NCBI RefSeq assembly: GCF_002934455.1
Contig: NZ_PTIR01000005.1
Location: 124,001 to 188,000, forward strand
Source of the DNA: Trinickia symbiotica
GTDB taxonomy: Bacteria > Pseudomonadota > Gammaproteobacteria > Burkholderiales > Burkholderiaceae
DNA length: 64,000 bases
Reading direction: 5' to 3'
Shown here: positions 8,797-17,936 of the stretch, piece after piece
Layout of the letters: every line of letters starts with the position of its first letter
Position numbering within the stretch: the first letter of the stretch is position 1
The notes under the pieces: model-generated
The model's input: only the letters and a program-made list of their open reading frames with translations
What the model was told of the DNA's origin: nothing
Database searches by the model: none
Position numbers and translations under genes: made by a program

Positions 8797-11043
8797 TCAC
8801 TCGGAGATGCTTTCATAGCCGTAATAACCGCCGTTGTACGAACCGCCGAGCATCGGCACGGCGGGCGGCACGTCGGTCAGCAGGACACCTTTCAGATTGA
8901 CGCCGCCCGTCTCGAGGCGCTTCGCCGTCTCGCTGATCTCGGCGATCGGATGGCGTCCATAACGCACGACGAGCAGCGTCGTGCCCGCGTACTTGCCGAT
9001 GACGGTCGAATCGGTCACCGCGAGCACCGGCGGGGTATCGATGATGACGAGGTCGTAGCGCCGCGAAATCGCTTCGAGCAGGTCGCGGAAACGCTCGCTC
9101 ATCAGAAGCTCGGACGGATGCGTGGGCAGCGTGCCCTTCGTCAGCACGTCCAGCCCGGGCAGCACTTCGCGCTGGATCACGCTCGACGGATCGGCGCCTC
9201 GCAGCACATCGGAAAGCCCCGGCTGATGCCGCACGCCGAAGTGCGAATGCACCTCGCCGCGCCGCATGTCGCCGTCGACGACGAGCACGCGCTTGCCCGC
9301 CGAGGCGACGAGCGCAGCCAGATTGACCGACAGGAACGATTTGCCCGCATCGGGACGCGAACCCGTCAGCATGACGATGTTGTTCGGCGCCTGATCGAGC
9401 GAGAGCTGCAGCGTCGTGCGCAGGCTCCGCACGCCTTCGACGGCGATGTCCTGCGGCGATTGCGCCGCGAGCACATGCAAGCCCTGCCGGCGCATCATGA
9501 CGTTCTGCTGCAGGCGAAGCTGCAGCCCGCTGCGCGGCACGACCGCGAACACCGGCACCCCGATCGCGCTCTCGATCTCGTCGGCGCGCTCCACGCCACC
9601 GTACAGCGCCTTCTTCACGAACGCGCAGACGATTCCGACGAAGAGACCGCCGCCGAAACCGATGAGGATCACGATGAAGCGTTTCGGCCAGACGGGCTCG
9701 TCGGGTGTCTCGGCGAAGTCGACGACGCGCACGTTGCCGATCTGTCCCGCCTTCACGACGCGCAGTTGCTGCGCGCTGTTCAGCAGATTCGTGTAGAGCT
9801 CCGTGTCGACGCGCACGTCGCGCAACAAGCGCAAGGCGGTCTGCTCGGTGTCGGGCAGCGCTTCCACGCTTTTCGACATTTGCCCCTGCGAACCCTGCAA
9901 CTGCGCAATTTGAGCGTCGAGCGCCTGGACCGCCGGGTGATTCGCCGTGAAGCGCTGCGAAAGATCGGCGCGCTGACGTTGCAGGTCGGCAAGCTTCGTC
10001 TTGTTGTCGACCATCTGTTGCAGCAGCAGGCGACTCTCTTCGCTCAGATCGACGGTACCGTGCTGATTACGGAAGTTGTTGTAGCGCTGTTCGGCTGTAT
10101 CAAGCTCGTGGCGCAACTGCGGCAGTTGCTCGTCGAGGAACGAGAGGGTGCGTTCGGCTTCGGCCATGCGGCGATCGGCGTCCTGCTTGATGAACTGCCG
10201 CGCGATGCCGTTGACGACGTTGGCCGTCAACACCGGATTCTGCCCTTGCAGCGTGACGCTGATGATGCCGGACTGCAGCGCCGTTTCCGTGACGCGCAGC
10301 GCCTTTTGCAGCCGCTCGACGGTATCGAGCGTCGACGAGCGCGTGAGTTGGAACTGCGTGCCGGGACGGCCCGTGAGTTGATCGACGTGAACGGTTACCG
10401 GGCCTGCCGCCGAGACACCGCTCACATCCTCGCCGACATGGCCGTTCGCGATCGCGATGCCTTCCGGGTCGTTGAGGGTAAAGGTACCGTTCGGTCCGGC
10501 CGTCAGCGTGAACGACTTGCCATAGAGCGTTTTAGGCGTATCGAAGCGGGCCACCGAGATCTTCTCGTTGCCCCACGCGAAACCGCCGAGATCCATGAAC
10601 GGCTGGACCTTGAAGCCCCACTTGCCCGTCGTCAGCGCCGCGAGCAGGGGCCCGATCACGGGCACCTCGCGCGGCTCCGCCGAAATATCGAGGTGCAGAT
10701 CGCGCACCGTCGCTTCCGTGACGAGGCGCGATTTCAGCAGCTCGATTTCCGCCGCCGTGGTCGCCTTTCTCGTGAACATTCGCGAAAGCGGCTCGATCTG
10801 CTGCTGTTGGTTGTTGCCACCACCGCCGTTGTCGCCGTTCTGCACGTCTTCGACCTGGATCACCGCGTCGGCCTTGTAGACCGGCTTGGCAAGGAATGCG
10901 TAGGCCAAGCCAAGCAGCGTCACGACGGCCGTGACCATTGCGATGAGCCGCCAATTGCTGAATATCGCCTGAAGATAATCGGTCAGACGCAATTCGTCGG
11001 CGGCCGAAACGTCGGTGTAGCGGTTGTCGAAATTCATAGCCAT
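8797..11043 (-). CDS. wzc: Polysaccharide co-polymerase with bacterial tyrosine kinase domain (Wzc-like)
   Basis: A 748-residue inner-membrane protein. The N-terminal Wzz domain begins with LTDYLQAIFSNWRLIAMV, includes TM1 near residues 34-52 and a long periplasmic coiled coil (about 280-420), and ends at TM2 near residue 450. The cytoplasmic BY-kinase domain has Walker A TGSRPDAGKS (560-569), Walker A' VLVVDGDMR and Walker B LVIIDTPPVLA. The short tail YNGGYYGYE supplies the tyrosine cluster for autophosphorylation. It controls chain length and export with Wza, whose gene is just upstream. No low-molecular-weight tyrosine phosphatase gene is present in the window to reverse the phosphorylation. 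Confidence 0.93.
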   Translation of the reverse strand: MAMNFDNRYTDVSAADELRLTDYLQAIFSNWRLIAMVTAVVTLLGLAYAFLAKPVYKADAVIQVEDVQNGDNGGGGNNQQQQIEPLSRMFTRKATTAAEIELLKSRLVTEATVRDLHLDISAEPREVPVIGPLLAALTTGKWGFKVQPFMDLGGFAWGNEKISVARFDTPKTLYGKSFTLTAGPNGTFTLNDPEGIAIANGHVGEDVSGVSAAGPVTVHVDQLTGRPGTQFQLTRSSTLDTVERLQKALRVTETALQSGIISVTLQGQNPVLTANVVNGIARQFIKQDADRRMAEAERTLSFLDEQLPQLRHELDTAEQRYNNFRNQHGTVDLSEESRLLLQQMVDNKTKLADLQRQRADLSQRFTANHPAVQALDAQIAQLQGSQGQMSKSVEALPDTEQTALRLLRDVRVDTELYTNLLNSAQQLRVVKAGQIGNVRVVDFAETPDEPVWPKRFIVILIGFGGGLFVGIVCAFVKKALYGGVERADEIESAIGVPVFAVVPRSGLQLRLQQNVMMRRQGLHVLAAQSPQDIAVEGVRSLRTTLQLSLDQAPNNIVMLTGSRPDAGKSFLSVNLAALVASAGKRVLVVDGDMRRGEVHSHFGVRHQPGLSDVLRGADPSSVIQREVLPGLDVLTKGTLPTHPSELLMSERFRDLLEAISRRYDLVIIDTPPVLAVTDSTVIGKYAGTTLLVVRYGRHPIAEISETAKRLETGGVNLKGVLLTDVPPAVPMLGGSYNGGYYGYESISE

Positions 11044-11117
11044 GTCAGTTGCTCTCTCTTGCGAGATGTCCCGTCATGCCTCGCCGCGCGTGACGGGACG
11101 AATGTTTGCAATCGATG

Positions 11118-12269
11118 TCAGTACTTCGACACGAGGGCTCCTGTGAGCGCCGCATTGACCGCCGGCAGCAGCAGGTTCAGCACACGGTTGAACTTGACGA
11201 GGCCACCGTTATCGACGTAGACGACGTCTCTCGGTTGCAGCTGAAACTGATTCGCGAGCACCATCGAGACAGGCGACGTCGCGTCCAGGTGGTAGATCTG
11301 CGGCTGGACGCCGTCACCGTCGCGAATGACGAACAGCGACTTGGCCTTGGCGGTGTTTTCGTTGAAGCTACCCGCCTCGGAGATCGCCTGGGCCAGCGTC
11401 AGCTTGCCGTTGCGCAACGGCATGACCGTCGCGGGCTTGTTGAGCTCGCCCATCATGTAGACGCCGTTCTCGTCACGCGAACCGACGCGCACCATGTCGC
11501 CGGGCCTCAGCACAATGTCATTGGGGTTGCGCCCCGCTTTCACGATCGCGTTGAAGTTGATTGGATACGTCACTCCGTCACGCACGAGCGATACCTGACT
11601 TTGATCCGCGTTGGCCGTGAACCCGCCCGCGCGCCCGATCGCCTGTGTCAGCGTCATCGGGATGTCGTTGATCTGCTGCGAGCCGGGCTTGCCGACCTCG
11701 CCGTCGATATAGACTTGCGAGGAACGGAATGAAGCGACGCGCACCGTCACCTCGGGGCTTTTGTAGACTTTGCTGATCCGCGAAACGATCTTGCGCTGGA
11801 CTTGCTCGACGTTGTCTCCGCCAACGTGAACGGTCCCCGCATACGGGAACTGAATGTTGCCCGCCTCGTCGACGAGAAAGCCCGGCGCGGCGTCGGACTC
11901 ACGCGTGTTCTGCGCTCCCTGGCCGAGCGCCGCCGCGAGTTCGGGGTGATCCCAGACAGTGATCTGCAGCACGTCGCCAGGGCCGACCGTATAGGCGCTC
12001 GGCTTGCCGAACAGGCTCGTCAGCTGCGGCGAAAGCGGCTGAGCGCCTGCTTGCCCGTTCATCTGGCGAATCAGTGCGAGATTGATGTCCGTGATGGGAA
12101 TCTGTACCTTCTGCTCCGGTTCCTTGCTGTATTGACCGCCCGTCTCCGTGACTGTCGGCGGCTGCTCCATGCGCTGGCCGGGCACGATCGAGCAGGCCGA
12201 GACGAGGCCCGCCAGCGCGACGAAAACGAATGTCATGAATGCGCGGTTGCGCAACTCCCAATAGCACAT
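11118..12269 (-). CDS. wza: Outer-membrane polysaccharide export lipoprotein (Wza-like)
   Basis: A 383-residue export protein. The signal peptide ends in the lipobox LVSAC, with Cys26 the lipidated residue. The polysaccharide export domain starts at about residue 90 (YTVGPGDVLQITVWDHPEL) and is followed by SLBB-type repeats (VYIDGEVGKPGSQQI; VYMMGELNKPATVMP). It forms the outer-membrane channel for the polymer and works with the Wzc-like protein encoded 74 bp downstream. An ATG 11 codons in would also leave a full signal peptide. Confidence 0.93.
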   Translation of the reverse strand: MCYWELRNRAFMTFVFVALAGLVSACSIVPGQRMEQPPTVTETGGQYSKEPEQKVQIPITDINLALIRQMNGQAGAQPLSPQLTSLFGKPSAYTVGPGDVLQITVWDHPELAAALGQGAQNTRESDAAPGFLVDEAGNIQFPYAGTVHVGGDNVEQVQRKIVSRISKVYKSPEVTVRVASFRSSQVYIDGEVGKPGSQQINDIPMTLTQAIGRAGGFTANADQSQVSLVRDGVTYPINFNAIVKAGRNPNDIVLRPGDMVRVGSRDENGVYMMGELNKPATVMPLRNGKLTLAQAISEAGSFNENTAKAKSLFVIRDGDGVQPQIYHLDATSPVSMVLANQFQLQPRDVVYVDNGGLVKFNRVLNLLLPAVNAALTGALVSKY

Positions 12270-12351
12270 GATTTTTGTCCTCCGTGCCGGTTATTGACTT
12301 CAGCGCGCGCCTACCGGGAAAGCGGCGCCATTTGGCCTACCATCAGTCAAG

Positions 12352-13890
12352 TCAGTAAGCGTTGCTATGGATCAGTCCCTTGACGACGGTGGCGGCGATG
12401 ATCCGCATATCGAGCCCGAAGGACCAGTTACCGAGGTAATACAGATCGTGCGCGACGCGCCGCTCCATCTTCTCGATACGGTCTGTTTCGCCTCGATACC
12501 CGTTGATCTGAGCCCAGCCCGTGATGCCTGGCTTGATGCGATAGCGGTGGATGTAGCCGGCGACGACCTTTTGATAGAGATCATCGTGCTCGAGCGCGTG
12601 CGGGCGCGGCCCCACGACCGACATGTCGCCCTTCAGCACGTTGATGAACTGCGGCAGCTCGTCGAGGCTCGTGCGGCGCAGGAACGCACCGATCTTCGTC
12701 ACGCGCGGGTCTTGCCGCACGGCCTGCTTGACGACCCCCGGCTCCTCCACGTGCAGCCGCATCGAGCGGAACTTGTAAATCGTGAAGACGCGTCCATCGG
12801 CCCCTTTGCGCTTTTGCTTGAAGAAGACCGGGCCCGGCGACGAAAGCTTGACGGCGATCGCGATCGCGATCATCAGCGGCGCAAGTCCGATCAAAGCGCA
12901 GGCCGCGAAGACACGGTCGAAGAGATCCTTTTTCATCATCGCGCTCGGCGAAAGCGGCGACGCGATGAGATTGATCGCGGGCACGCCCAGCAAATCGATG
13001 ATGCCGCTCGTATCGAAGAGGGCGAGCGAGCGCACGTCGGGCATGAAGCGAATGTTCACGAGGTCGTTGCGAAACTCCCCAATGATCGACAGAATCGTGC
13101 GCTCCTCCGAGAGCGGCAGCGCGAGCCATAACTCGTGCACATCGCTCGTGCGGACACACTGCGCGAACGATTCGATATCGTCGAAGCGCTGCATGCGCGC
13201 ATCGGACCCGCTCGACTCGGCCGCAGACGCGGCCGCGGTTCTTGCGGCGCGCGCCGAGGCGTCGAGCCGCGCGTAGGCATGGGTCGCGCGCAGCGCGAGC
13301 GGCAAGCCGAGCGGCGAAGGCGCGGCGGATGCGTCGGCCGAAGCCGCGTCGAGCACTCGCGCTTCGCCGCTCGCCGTCTTCGGCACGTAGATGGCGGAAG
13401 CGCGAAAACCCGTCGCCGGCGCCGCTTGGATGCGGCGCAGGATCGCGTTGCAATGGTGGCCTGAACCGACGAGCGCCACCTGATGCAGGTTCATGCCCGC
13501 GTGACGCAGGCGTGCCAGCACCGCATGCGAAGCGAGCCGGTAGGCGATCAGCAGGCCGCCCGCGAGCGCCGTCCAATACGCAAACCAGAGCCGGGAGACG
13601 AAATCGATCTGGCGCAGCGAGAACATCACCATCAGCGCGCATGCCTGCACGACGAGCCACGCGAGCGCCACTTGCCCCGCCAGCACGCGCTTCGAGCGGC
13701 CGCGCCACGACTCGTAGACCCCGAACACGGGGAACAGCACGAGCGCGAACGCGGCGGTGAAGAGCGCGAACGCATCGGTAAAGCCGCGATGGGCCCAGCC
13801 CGAAAAGCGCATTTCCGAAGCCAGCACTGCCGTCGCGATGATGAGCACGACATCGATGAGCCGCGCACATAAGCCTTGTAGGTCACGCAT
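12352..13890 (-). CDS. Undecaprenyl-phosphate hexose-1-phosphate transferase (WcaJ-like)
   Basis: A 512-residue membrane enzyme that starts the repeat unit by moving a sugar-1-phosphate, usually glucose, to undecaprenyl phosphate. Four N-terminal hydrophobic segments (about 12-125) lead to a CoA-binding-like domain ([16 protein letters not shown]). The C-terminal transferase domain has the reentrant helix after [16 protein letters not shown], then [24 protein letters not shown] and MSVVGPRP. An Ala/Ser-rich insertion at about 172-233 interrupts the middle domain and is not needed for catalysis. It lies between manC and wza, a cepacian-like order. Confidence 0.93.
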   Translation of the reverse strand: MRDLQGLCARLIDVVLIIATAVLASEMRFSGWAHRGFTDAFALFTAAFALVLFPVFGVYESWRGRSKRVLAGQVALAWLVVQACALMVMFSLRQIDFVSRLWFAYWTALAGGLLIAYRLASHAVLARLRHAGMNLHQVALVGSGHHCNAILRRIQAAPATGFRASAIYVPKTASGEARVLDAASADASAAPSPLGLPLALRATHAYARLDASARAARTAAASAAESSGSDARMQRFDDIESFAQCVRTSDVHELWLALPLSEERTILSIIGEFRNDLVNIRFMPDVRSLALFDTSGIIDLLGVPAINLIASPLSPSAMMKKDLFDRVFAACALIGLAPLMIAIAIAVKLSSPGPVFFKQKRKGADGRVFTIYKFRSMRLHVEEPGVVKQAVRQDPRVTKIGAFLRRTSLDELPQFINVLKGDMSVVGPRPHALEHDDLYQKVVAGYIHRYRIKPGITGWAQINGYRGETDRIEKMERRVAHDLYYLGNWSFGLDMRIIAATVVKGLIHSNAY

Positions 13891-13917
13891 ATCGGTACTC
13901 CGGGGACCCGGGACGCA

Positions 13918-15522
13918 TCAATGCGCCTTCGAGCCGTTGCCGTCTTGCTTGCCGTTGTTGCCTTCCTGGACGGCTTGCGCCGCGCATCGCCCGTATTGAT
14001 CGTCGAAACGGACAATGTCGTCTTCACCGAGATAGGCGCCCGACTGCACCTCGATGATTTCGAGCGGCACCTTCCCCGGGTTCTCGAGCCGATGACGGAC
14101 GCCGAGCGGGATGTACGTCGACTCGTTTTCGCTCAACAGGAACTGCTCGTCGCCGCGTGTCACGAGCGCCGTCCCACGCACGACGACCCAGTGCTCGGCA
14201 CGATGGTGGTGCATCTGCAGCGACAGGCGAGCCCCCGGTGAGACGACGATGCGCTTCACCTGGAATCGATCTCCGTGGTCGATCGAATCGTAAAAGCCCC
14301 AAGGGCGGTGCACCTTGCGATGAGCGTCCGCCTCGGGCGCATGCTCGGCCTTGATGCGCGCAACGAGCCCCTTCACGCGTTGCACATGGGAGCGATCGGC
14401 GACGAGCACCGCATCGGGTGTTTCGACGACGACGACATTGGACGTCCCCACGCACGCGACGAGCCTGCCCGCCGAATGCGCATACGTCGAAGTGGCGCCT
14501 TCGAAGACGACGCGCCCACGTGCGACGTTGCCGTCCTGATCCTTGTCGAGCGCGTCCCAGACCGCATCCCACGAGCCGAGGTCGGACCAGCCGGCATCGA
14601 GCGGTATCACCACGCCACGGAACGTCGAGTCGTCGGAGCCGAGCCGCTCCATGACCGCGTAGTCGATCGAGTCCGCCGGCGCGCGCTCGAATGCCTCGGG
14701 CGCGGGATCGAAACGCTCGCCGCGCGTCGTGCCGCCGGCGACGGCTGCAAGACAGGCCTCGTGCATCTCGGGCCTGAATGCGCGTAATGCGTCGAGCCAC
14801 ACCGAGGCGCGCATGATGAAGATGCCGCTGTTCCACCAGTAGGTGCCCGCGGCCAGATACTGCGCGGCGAGCTCGGCGGCCGGCTTCTCCACGAAGCGGT
14901 CGATTTCGTGCGCGCCGTCGTCGAGCGCCTCGCCGACGCGGATGTAGCCGAAGCCGGTATCGGGCCGCGTCGGCGGCACGCCGAGCGTCGCGATCGCGCC
15001 GCGTTCCGCGTATTGCGCGGCAAGCTCGATCGCGGCTTGCAGCGCGGGGATGTCGCTGATCGAATGATCGGCGGGCATGACGACGAGAATCGCATCGTCG
15101 CCCTCGTCGGCGCATGCGCGCGCCGCCGCAAGCGTCAGCGCGGGCGCGGTATCGCGGCGCGCCGGCTCGACGATGAGCCGCGGGACGACGCCGCTTTGAC
15201 GCAACTGTTCGTCGATGATGAAGCAATGCTCGCCGCCGCAGACGACGATCGGCGAGTCGGCCATCTCCCAGCAGTCGGAAAATCCGTCGAGACGGCGCAC
15301 CGTCGCCTGCAGCAGAGTATCGGAGCCCACCACGTCGATGAGCTGCTTCGGATAGTGCTCGCGCGACATCGGCCACAAGCGCGTTCCGGAGCCGCCGGCC
15401 AGCACGACGGGGACGAGCCGCTTGCACGGCGTCGTCGCCACACGCGCCCGGGCGGCGACCGTGTCCGACCTCGCCGAGGCCGCCGCGGCTCCGTTGACGT
15501 ATCGTTGTTCCTGAGACCTCAT
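13918..15522 (-). CDS. manC: Mannose-1-phosphate guanylyltransferase / mannose-6-phosphate isomerase
   Basis: A 534-residue bifunctional enzyme making GDP-mannose. The pyrophosphorylase domain has LAGGSGTRLWPMSREHYPKQ (41-60), VMPADHSI and FVEKP; the C-terminal cupin has HRPWGFYDSIDHGDRFQVKR, LQMHHHRAEHW and EIIEVQSGAYLGEDDI. The N-terminal 30 residues are unusual but the start at 15522 has GAGGAG 7-8 nt upstream. The C-terminal tail (about 20 residues, Asn/Gly/Lys-rich) is extra. It starts 13 bp after the GlxA-type regulator gene, so both are probably on one transcript. Its product is the substrate of gmd. Confidence 0.94.
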   Translation of the reverse strand: MRSQEQRYVNGAAAASARSDTVAARARVATTPCKRLVPVVLAGGSGTRLWPMSREHYPKQLIDVVGSDTLLQATVRRLDGFSDCWEMADSPIVVCGGEHCFIIDEQLRQSGVVPRLIVEPARRDTAPALTLAAARACADEGDDAILVVMPADHSISDIPALQAAIELAAQYAERGAIATLGVPPTRPDTGFGYIRVGEALDDGAHEIDRFVEKPAAELAAQYLAAGTYWWNSGIFIMRASVWLDALRAFRPEMHEACLAAVAGGTTRGERFDPAPEAFERAPADSIDYAVMERLGSDDSTFRGVVIPLDAGWSDLGSWDAVWDALDKDQDGNVARGRVVFEGATSTYAHSAGRLVACVGTSNVVVVETPDAVLVADRSHVQRVKGLVARIKAEHAPEADAHRKVHRPWGFYDSIDHGDRFQVKRIVVSPGARLSLQMHHHRAEHWVVVRGTALVTRGDEQFLLSENESTYIPLGVRHRLENPGKVPLEIIEVQSGAYLGEDDIVRFDDQYGRCAAQAVQEGNNGKQDGNGSKAH

Positions 15523-15535
15523 GCCATCACTCCTC

Positions 15536-16573
15536 TCAGCCGCCCGCTTCGCGGCGACTTTGCATGCGGAACTCGGTCGGCGAAATCATCATCCGCTTGC
15601 GGAAAATCTTCGCGAGACGATCGCCATTGCCCATCCCGCTGCGCCGCGCGATCTTGTCCACCGGCAGTTCCGAATCGATGAGCAGGCTGCAGGTAATCGC
15701 CAGACGCGCCTGCAGCAGGTAGTCCGAAGGCGTCATCCCGAGCTCGAGCTTGAAGCGGCGCAGGAAGTTGCGCTCGCTCATCGCGGCCACTTGAGCCGCG
15801 TCCGCGATCGAAATCGGCCGCTCACAGTTGTCTTGCAGCCAGCGCGCCGCCGCACGAATCTTGTCGCCGGCACTCGCGGCACCCGCATCGCCGAGCAGCG
15901 GCACGAACCGCGCGCTGGACCCCGGCATCAGCCGCTCAGCGACGCTGCGCGCAATGTCGAGGCCGAGGTCGCGCTTGACCATCGTCAGCGCACCCTTCAT
16001 CGGCGCGAGCCGATCGCTCGTATCGACGGGCGGCGTCTCACGCCCGTTCTGCCGCAAATAGCTATTGAACTGATGTTCGCTGTCGCGATTGGCGATGCCA
16101 GCCGCCTCCAGCAGCGCGCGACCCTCGTCGATCGAGCGGACGTTCGCTGTCTTCACATGGACCCGACGCAGCCAGCCGATCAATCGCTCGTCGCTTGCCG
16201 CCGCTTGAGCGCCCTTGCCACCCGCGACGAAGAGCGCGTCGAAACCGTTGAAATGGCGGGCGTCGAGCCCGTCGGTCCAGACCCTCACCGAAGAGGAGCA
16301 GGTCACGTTCCCGCCGCCGGCTGAAAGGAAGGAAACGTCGTAGACCCAATCGTCGCTCGAGCGCGTCGCGACGAGCTCGTTGGCCACATGGAAGACTTCA
16401 GCGACAAGTCCTGCGCCGAGCAGCGAAAACCCGTCGAACAGGACGATTGCGATGCGGCGCGTTGCGCACCGGTTGCTCTTCTCCGAAACATGCAACCAAC
16501 CCATCATGGCAGGTTCGATACTCGCGTTACTCGCGTAAGGCATGGCATTTCCCTCAAAAGTCATTGCCTGCAT
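15536..16573 (-). CDS. GlxA-family AraC-type transcriptional regulator, first gene of EPS operon
   Basis: About 345 residues. The N-terminal DJ-1/PfpI-like (GATase1) domain is RRIAIVLFDGFSLLGAGLVAEVF through ALFVAGGKG. The C-terminal AraC DNA-binding domain has two helix-turn-helix motifs: ISIADAAQVAAMSERNFLRR and VDKIARRSGMGNGDRLAKIF. The usual nucleophile-elbow Cys is absent, so it is probably a sensor, not an enzyme. The start is uncertain: 16573 has AGGGGG 9 nt upstream, 16543 has GAGGG about 6-7 nt upstream, and the frame opens at 16609. It is followed by manC after 13 bp and is clearly related to the regulator at 22613-23665. Confidence 0.88.
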   Translation of the reverse strand: MQAMTFEGNAMPYASNASIEPAMMGWLHVSEKSNRCATRRIAIVLFDGFSLLGAGLVAEVFHVANELVATRSSDDWVYDVSFLSAGGGNVTCSSSVRVWTDGLDARHFNGFDALFVAGGKGAQAAASDERLIGWLRRVHVKTANVRSIDEGRALLEAAGIANRDSEHQFNSYLRQNGRETPPVDTSDRLAPMKGALTMVKRDLGLDIARSVAERLMPGSSARFVPLLGDAGAASAGDKIRAAARWLQDNCERPISIADAAQVAAMSERNFLRRFKLELGMTPSDYLLQARLAITCSLLIDSELPVDKIARRSGMGNGDRLAKIFRKRMMISPTEFRMQSRREAGG

Positions 16574-16652
16574 ATCGGCCATCCCCCTGGTCAATTTGCA
16601 GTGCATCATAAACAGACGAATAGCGCGTTGCGGATGCCGTGACGCAATTCAG

Positions 16653-16748
16653 CGACATGTTGGCGGAATTCTTCCGGCGAATGTCGTCTGAATCCAACGA
16701 CCATTTTTCTCAACCTTGCGCGATTCCCCTGGACCAATCGGACCATCC
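16653..16748. promoter_or_regulatory. Possible operator region upstream of the EPS regulator
   Basis: Two patterns lie upstream of the regulator start. One is a dyad with 6-bp arms, CGACAT at 16653-16658 and ATGTCG at 16681-16686. The other is a tandem repeat, GGACCAATC then GGACCATCC (16731-16748). Direct repeats of this kind suit AraC-type dimers. An AT-rich patch follows at 16748-16790. No binding can be shown from sequence. Confidence 0.25.
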
Positions 16749-16860
16749 AATTAATTACCGAACCTTTCACATACCTTTTAGTAAAAAAGCGCCAGCGCGC
16801 AGCGGCAGAGTCGATGCCGGCGCCGTGGTCGTCCCCTGGCAATAAACGCCTAGCCACCCG

Positions 16861-16995
16861 TTACTTGACGGCTTGCGAAAGAGATTCGGCTTCGTGCGAG
16901 CCGATATGACCGAATACGGCAAGACCCGGGCCTGAACCGGACGACGCGTGGGCGCCTGCACCTGCCGCACTCCTGGGTCGTTTCGGTCGGGACAT
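16861..16995 (-). CDS. Possible 44-residue small protein
   Basis: A short frame starting at ATG 16995, with a G-run (GGGGGG) about 10 nt upstream, and ending with TAA at 16861-16863. The product opens MSRPKRPRSAAGAGAHASSG and ends in ESLSQAVK; it is basic at the N-terminus with no membrane segment or known domain. It sits in the 1.36-kb gap between the EPS regulator (minus) and the first hydrolase (plus). Low confidence: length and context alone cannot exclude chance. Confidence 0.25.
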   Translation of the reverse strand: MSRPKRPRSAAGAGAHASSGSGPGLAVFGHIGSHEAESLSQAVK

Positions 16996-17116
16996 TAGGG
17001 TTCCCCCCGAACGACCGCACGCAACCGAAGATAGACGTTGGCGGAAAAGTAGTGTGTTGCGCAGGCCACATTCGCACACACCGCGGATGCGAGGAATTGC
17101 GCCGCTCGTCGGCACT

Positions 17117-17936
17117 TATTCCTTAATTCCCTATTTCCTATTATCAAACCACATCACTGCGGGGGACGGCATGTTTCAAATCTGATTCATTTTCGATTCT
17201 TTTGACATTTCTGTGTACGCGCGATTATTTGTCTTAATCGTTCGTGTCATCGGTGCACTCAATCATATGATTAATAGCCGGCGCGCGGCGCCATTGCCCC
17301 TGGATCAGAGCCGGTCGACCTTGCACTGCAACATGCGACCCGGCGCTCTCGGCCCGGTGCCAGGCCCTCTGCGCTTACGGGCTCACTCGTGCGGGCACGC
17401 AGCGCTATCGGGGCGCGTCAGCAACAATTGCCGCCGCACAGGAGCAATCCGCCATCGACGACAGGGCCGCGCCCGCCCGTTTCCGTCACGCCGAACGCCT
17501 TGCCCAGCAAGCTTCCGCCAACTCGTCCGCAAATTTCCGCCACCTGGTCTGCGTAAATGCGCTAGATGTTTCAGTGCCGAAAATTGCCGAAAGCCGTTAG
17601 TCTCTCGGCTGCGAGTCGTCCCCCCAATCGGAATTTCGTCGGTCCCCAAGACCTGCACATCATTTCGTCTCGAGGCTGCTTCTCAAGCCTTTCCTGCTCG
17701 CAGACTTCGCGGCGCGCGATTCAGTCGCCCATCGGCGATCCGTTTCAGGCACGGCCGAACTCACCGGCCGGGGATACTTCCCTTTTTGCCGAACCGGGCC
17801 CGTGCGCCAATTCCCGTTGACAGCCGCCGACAGGCGGCACCGTGCATCGTCGTGGCGGCGATGTGCGACGCCCTACGCTTGCCTTTGCGCTTGCATAGGC
17901 CGACGCAGGGTGCTTCTTGTAGCCAACAACGACAGA
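17117..17936. other. Long upstream region of the first hydrolase gene
   Basis: About 800 bp with no convincing gene. The first 150 bp (17120-17275) are clearly AT-richer than the surroundings and may hold promoters. The rest is GC-rich, with frames I regard as chance. No tRNA, repeat array or mobile element is seen. Confidence 0.5.
17202..17230 (+). promoter_or_regulatory. Candidate promoter for the hydrolase genes
   Basis: A perfect TTGACA at 17202-17207 is followed after 15 bp by GATTAT (17223-17228), a four-of-six match to the -10 consensus. The spacing is short and the leader to the ATG at 17937 would be about 700 nt, so this is tentative. Confidence 0.25.

Noticed and set aside
8779-11220. 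813-codon plus-strand open frame
   Set aside because: Lies antisense to the Wzc-like kinase; composition (Arg, His, Asp, Leu repeats) is typical of antisense frames in high-GC DNA and no domain is seen.
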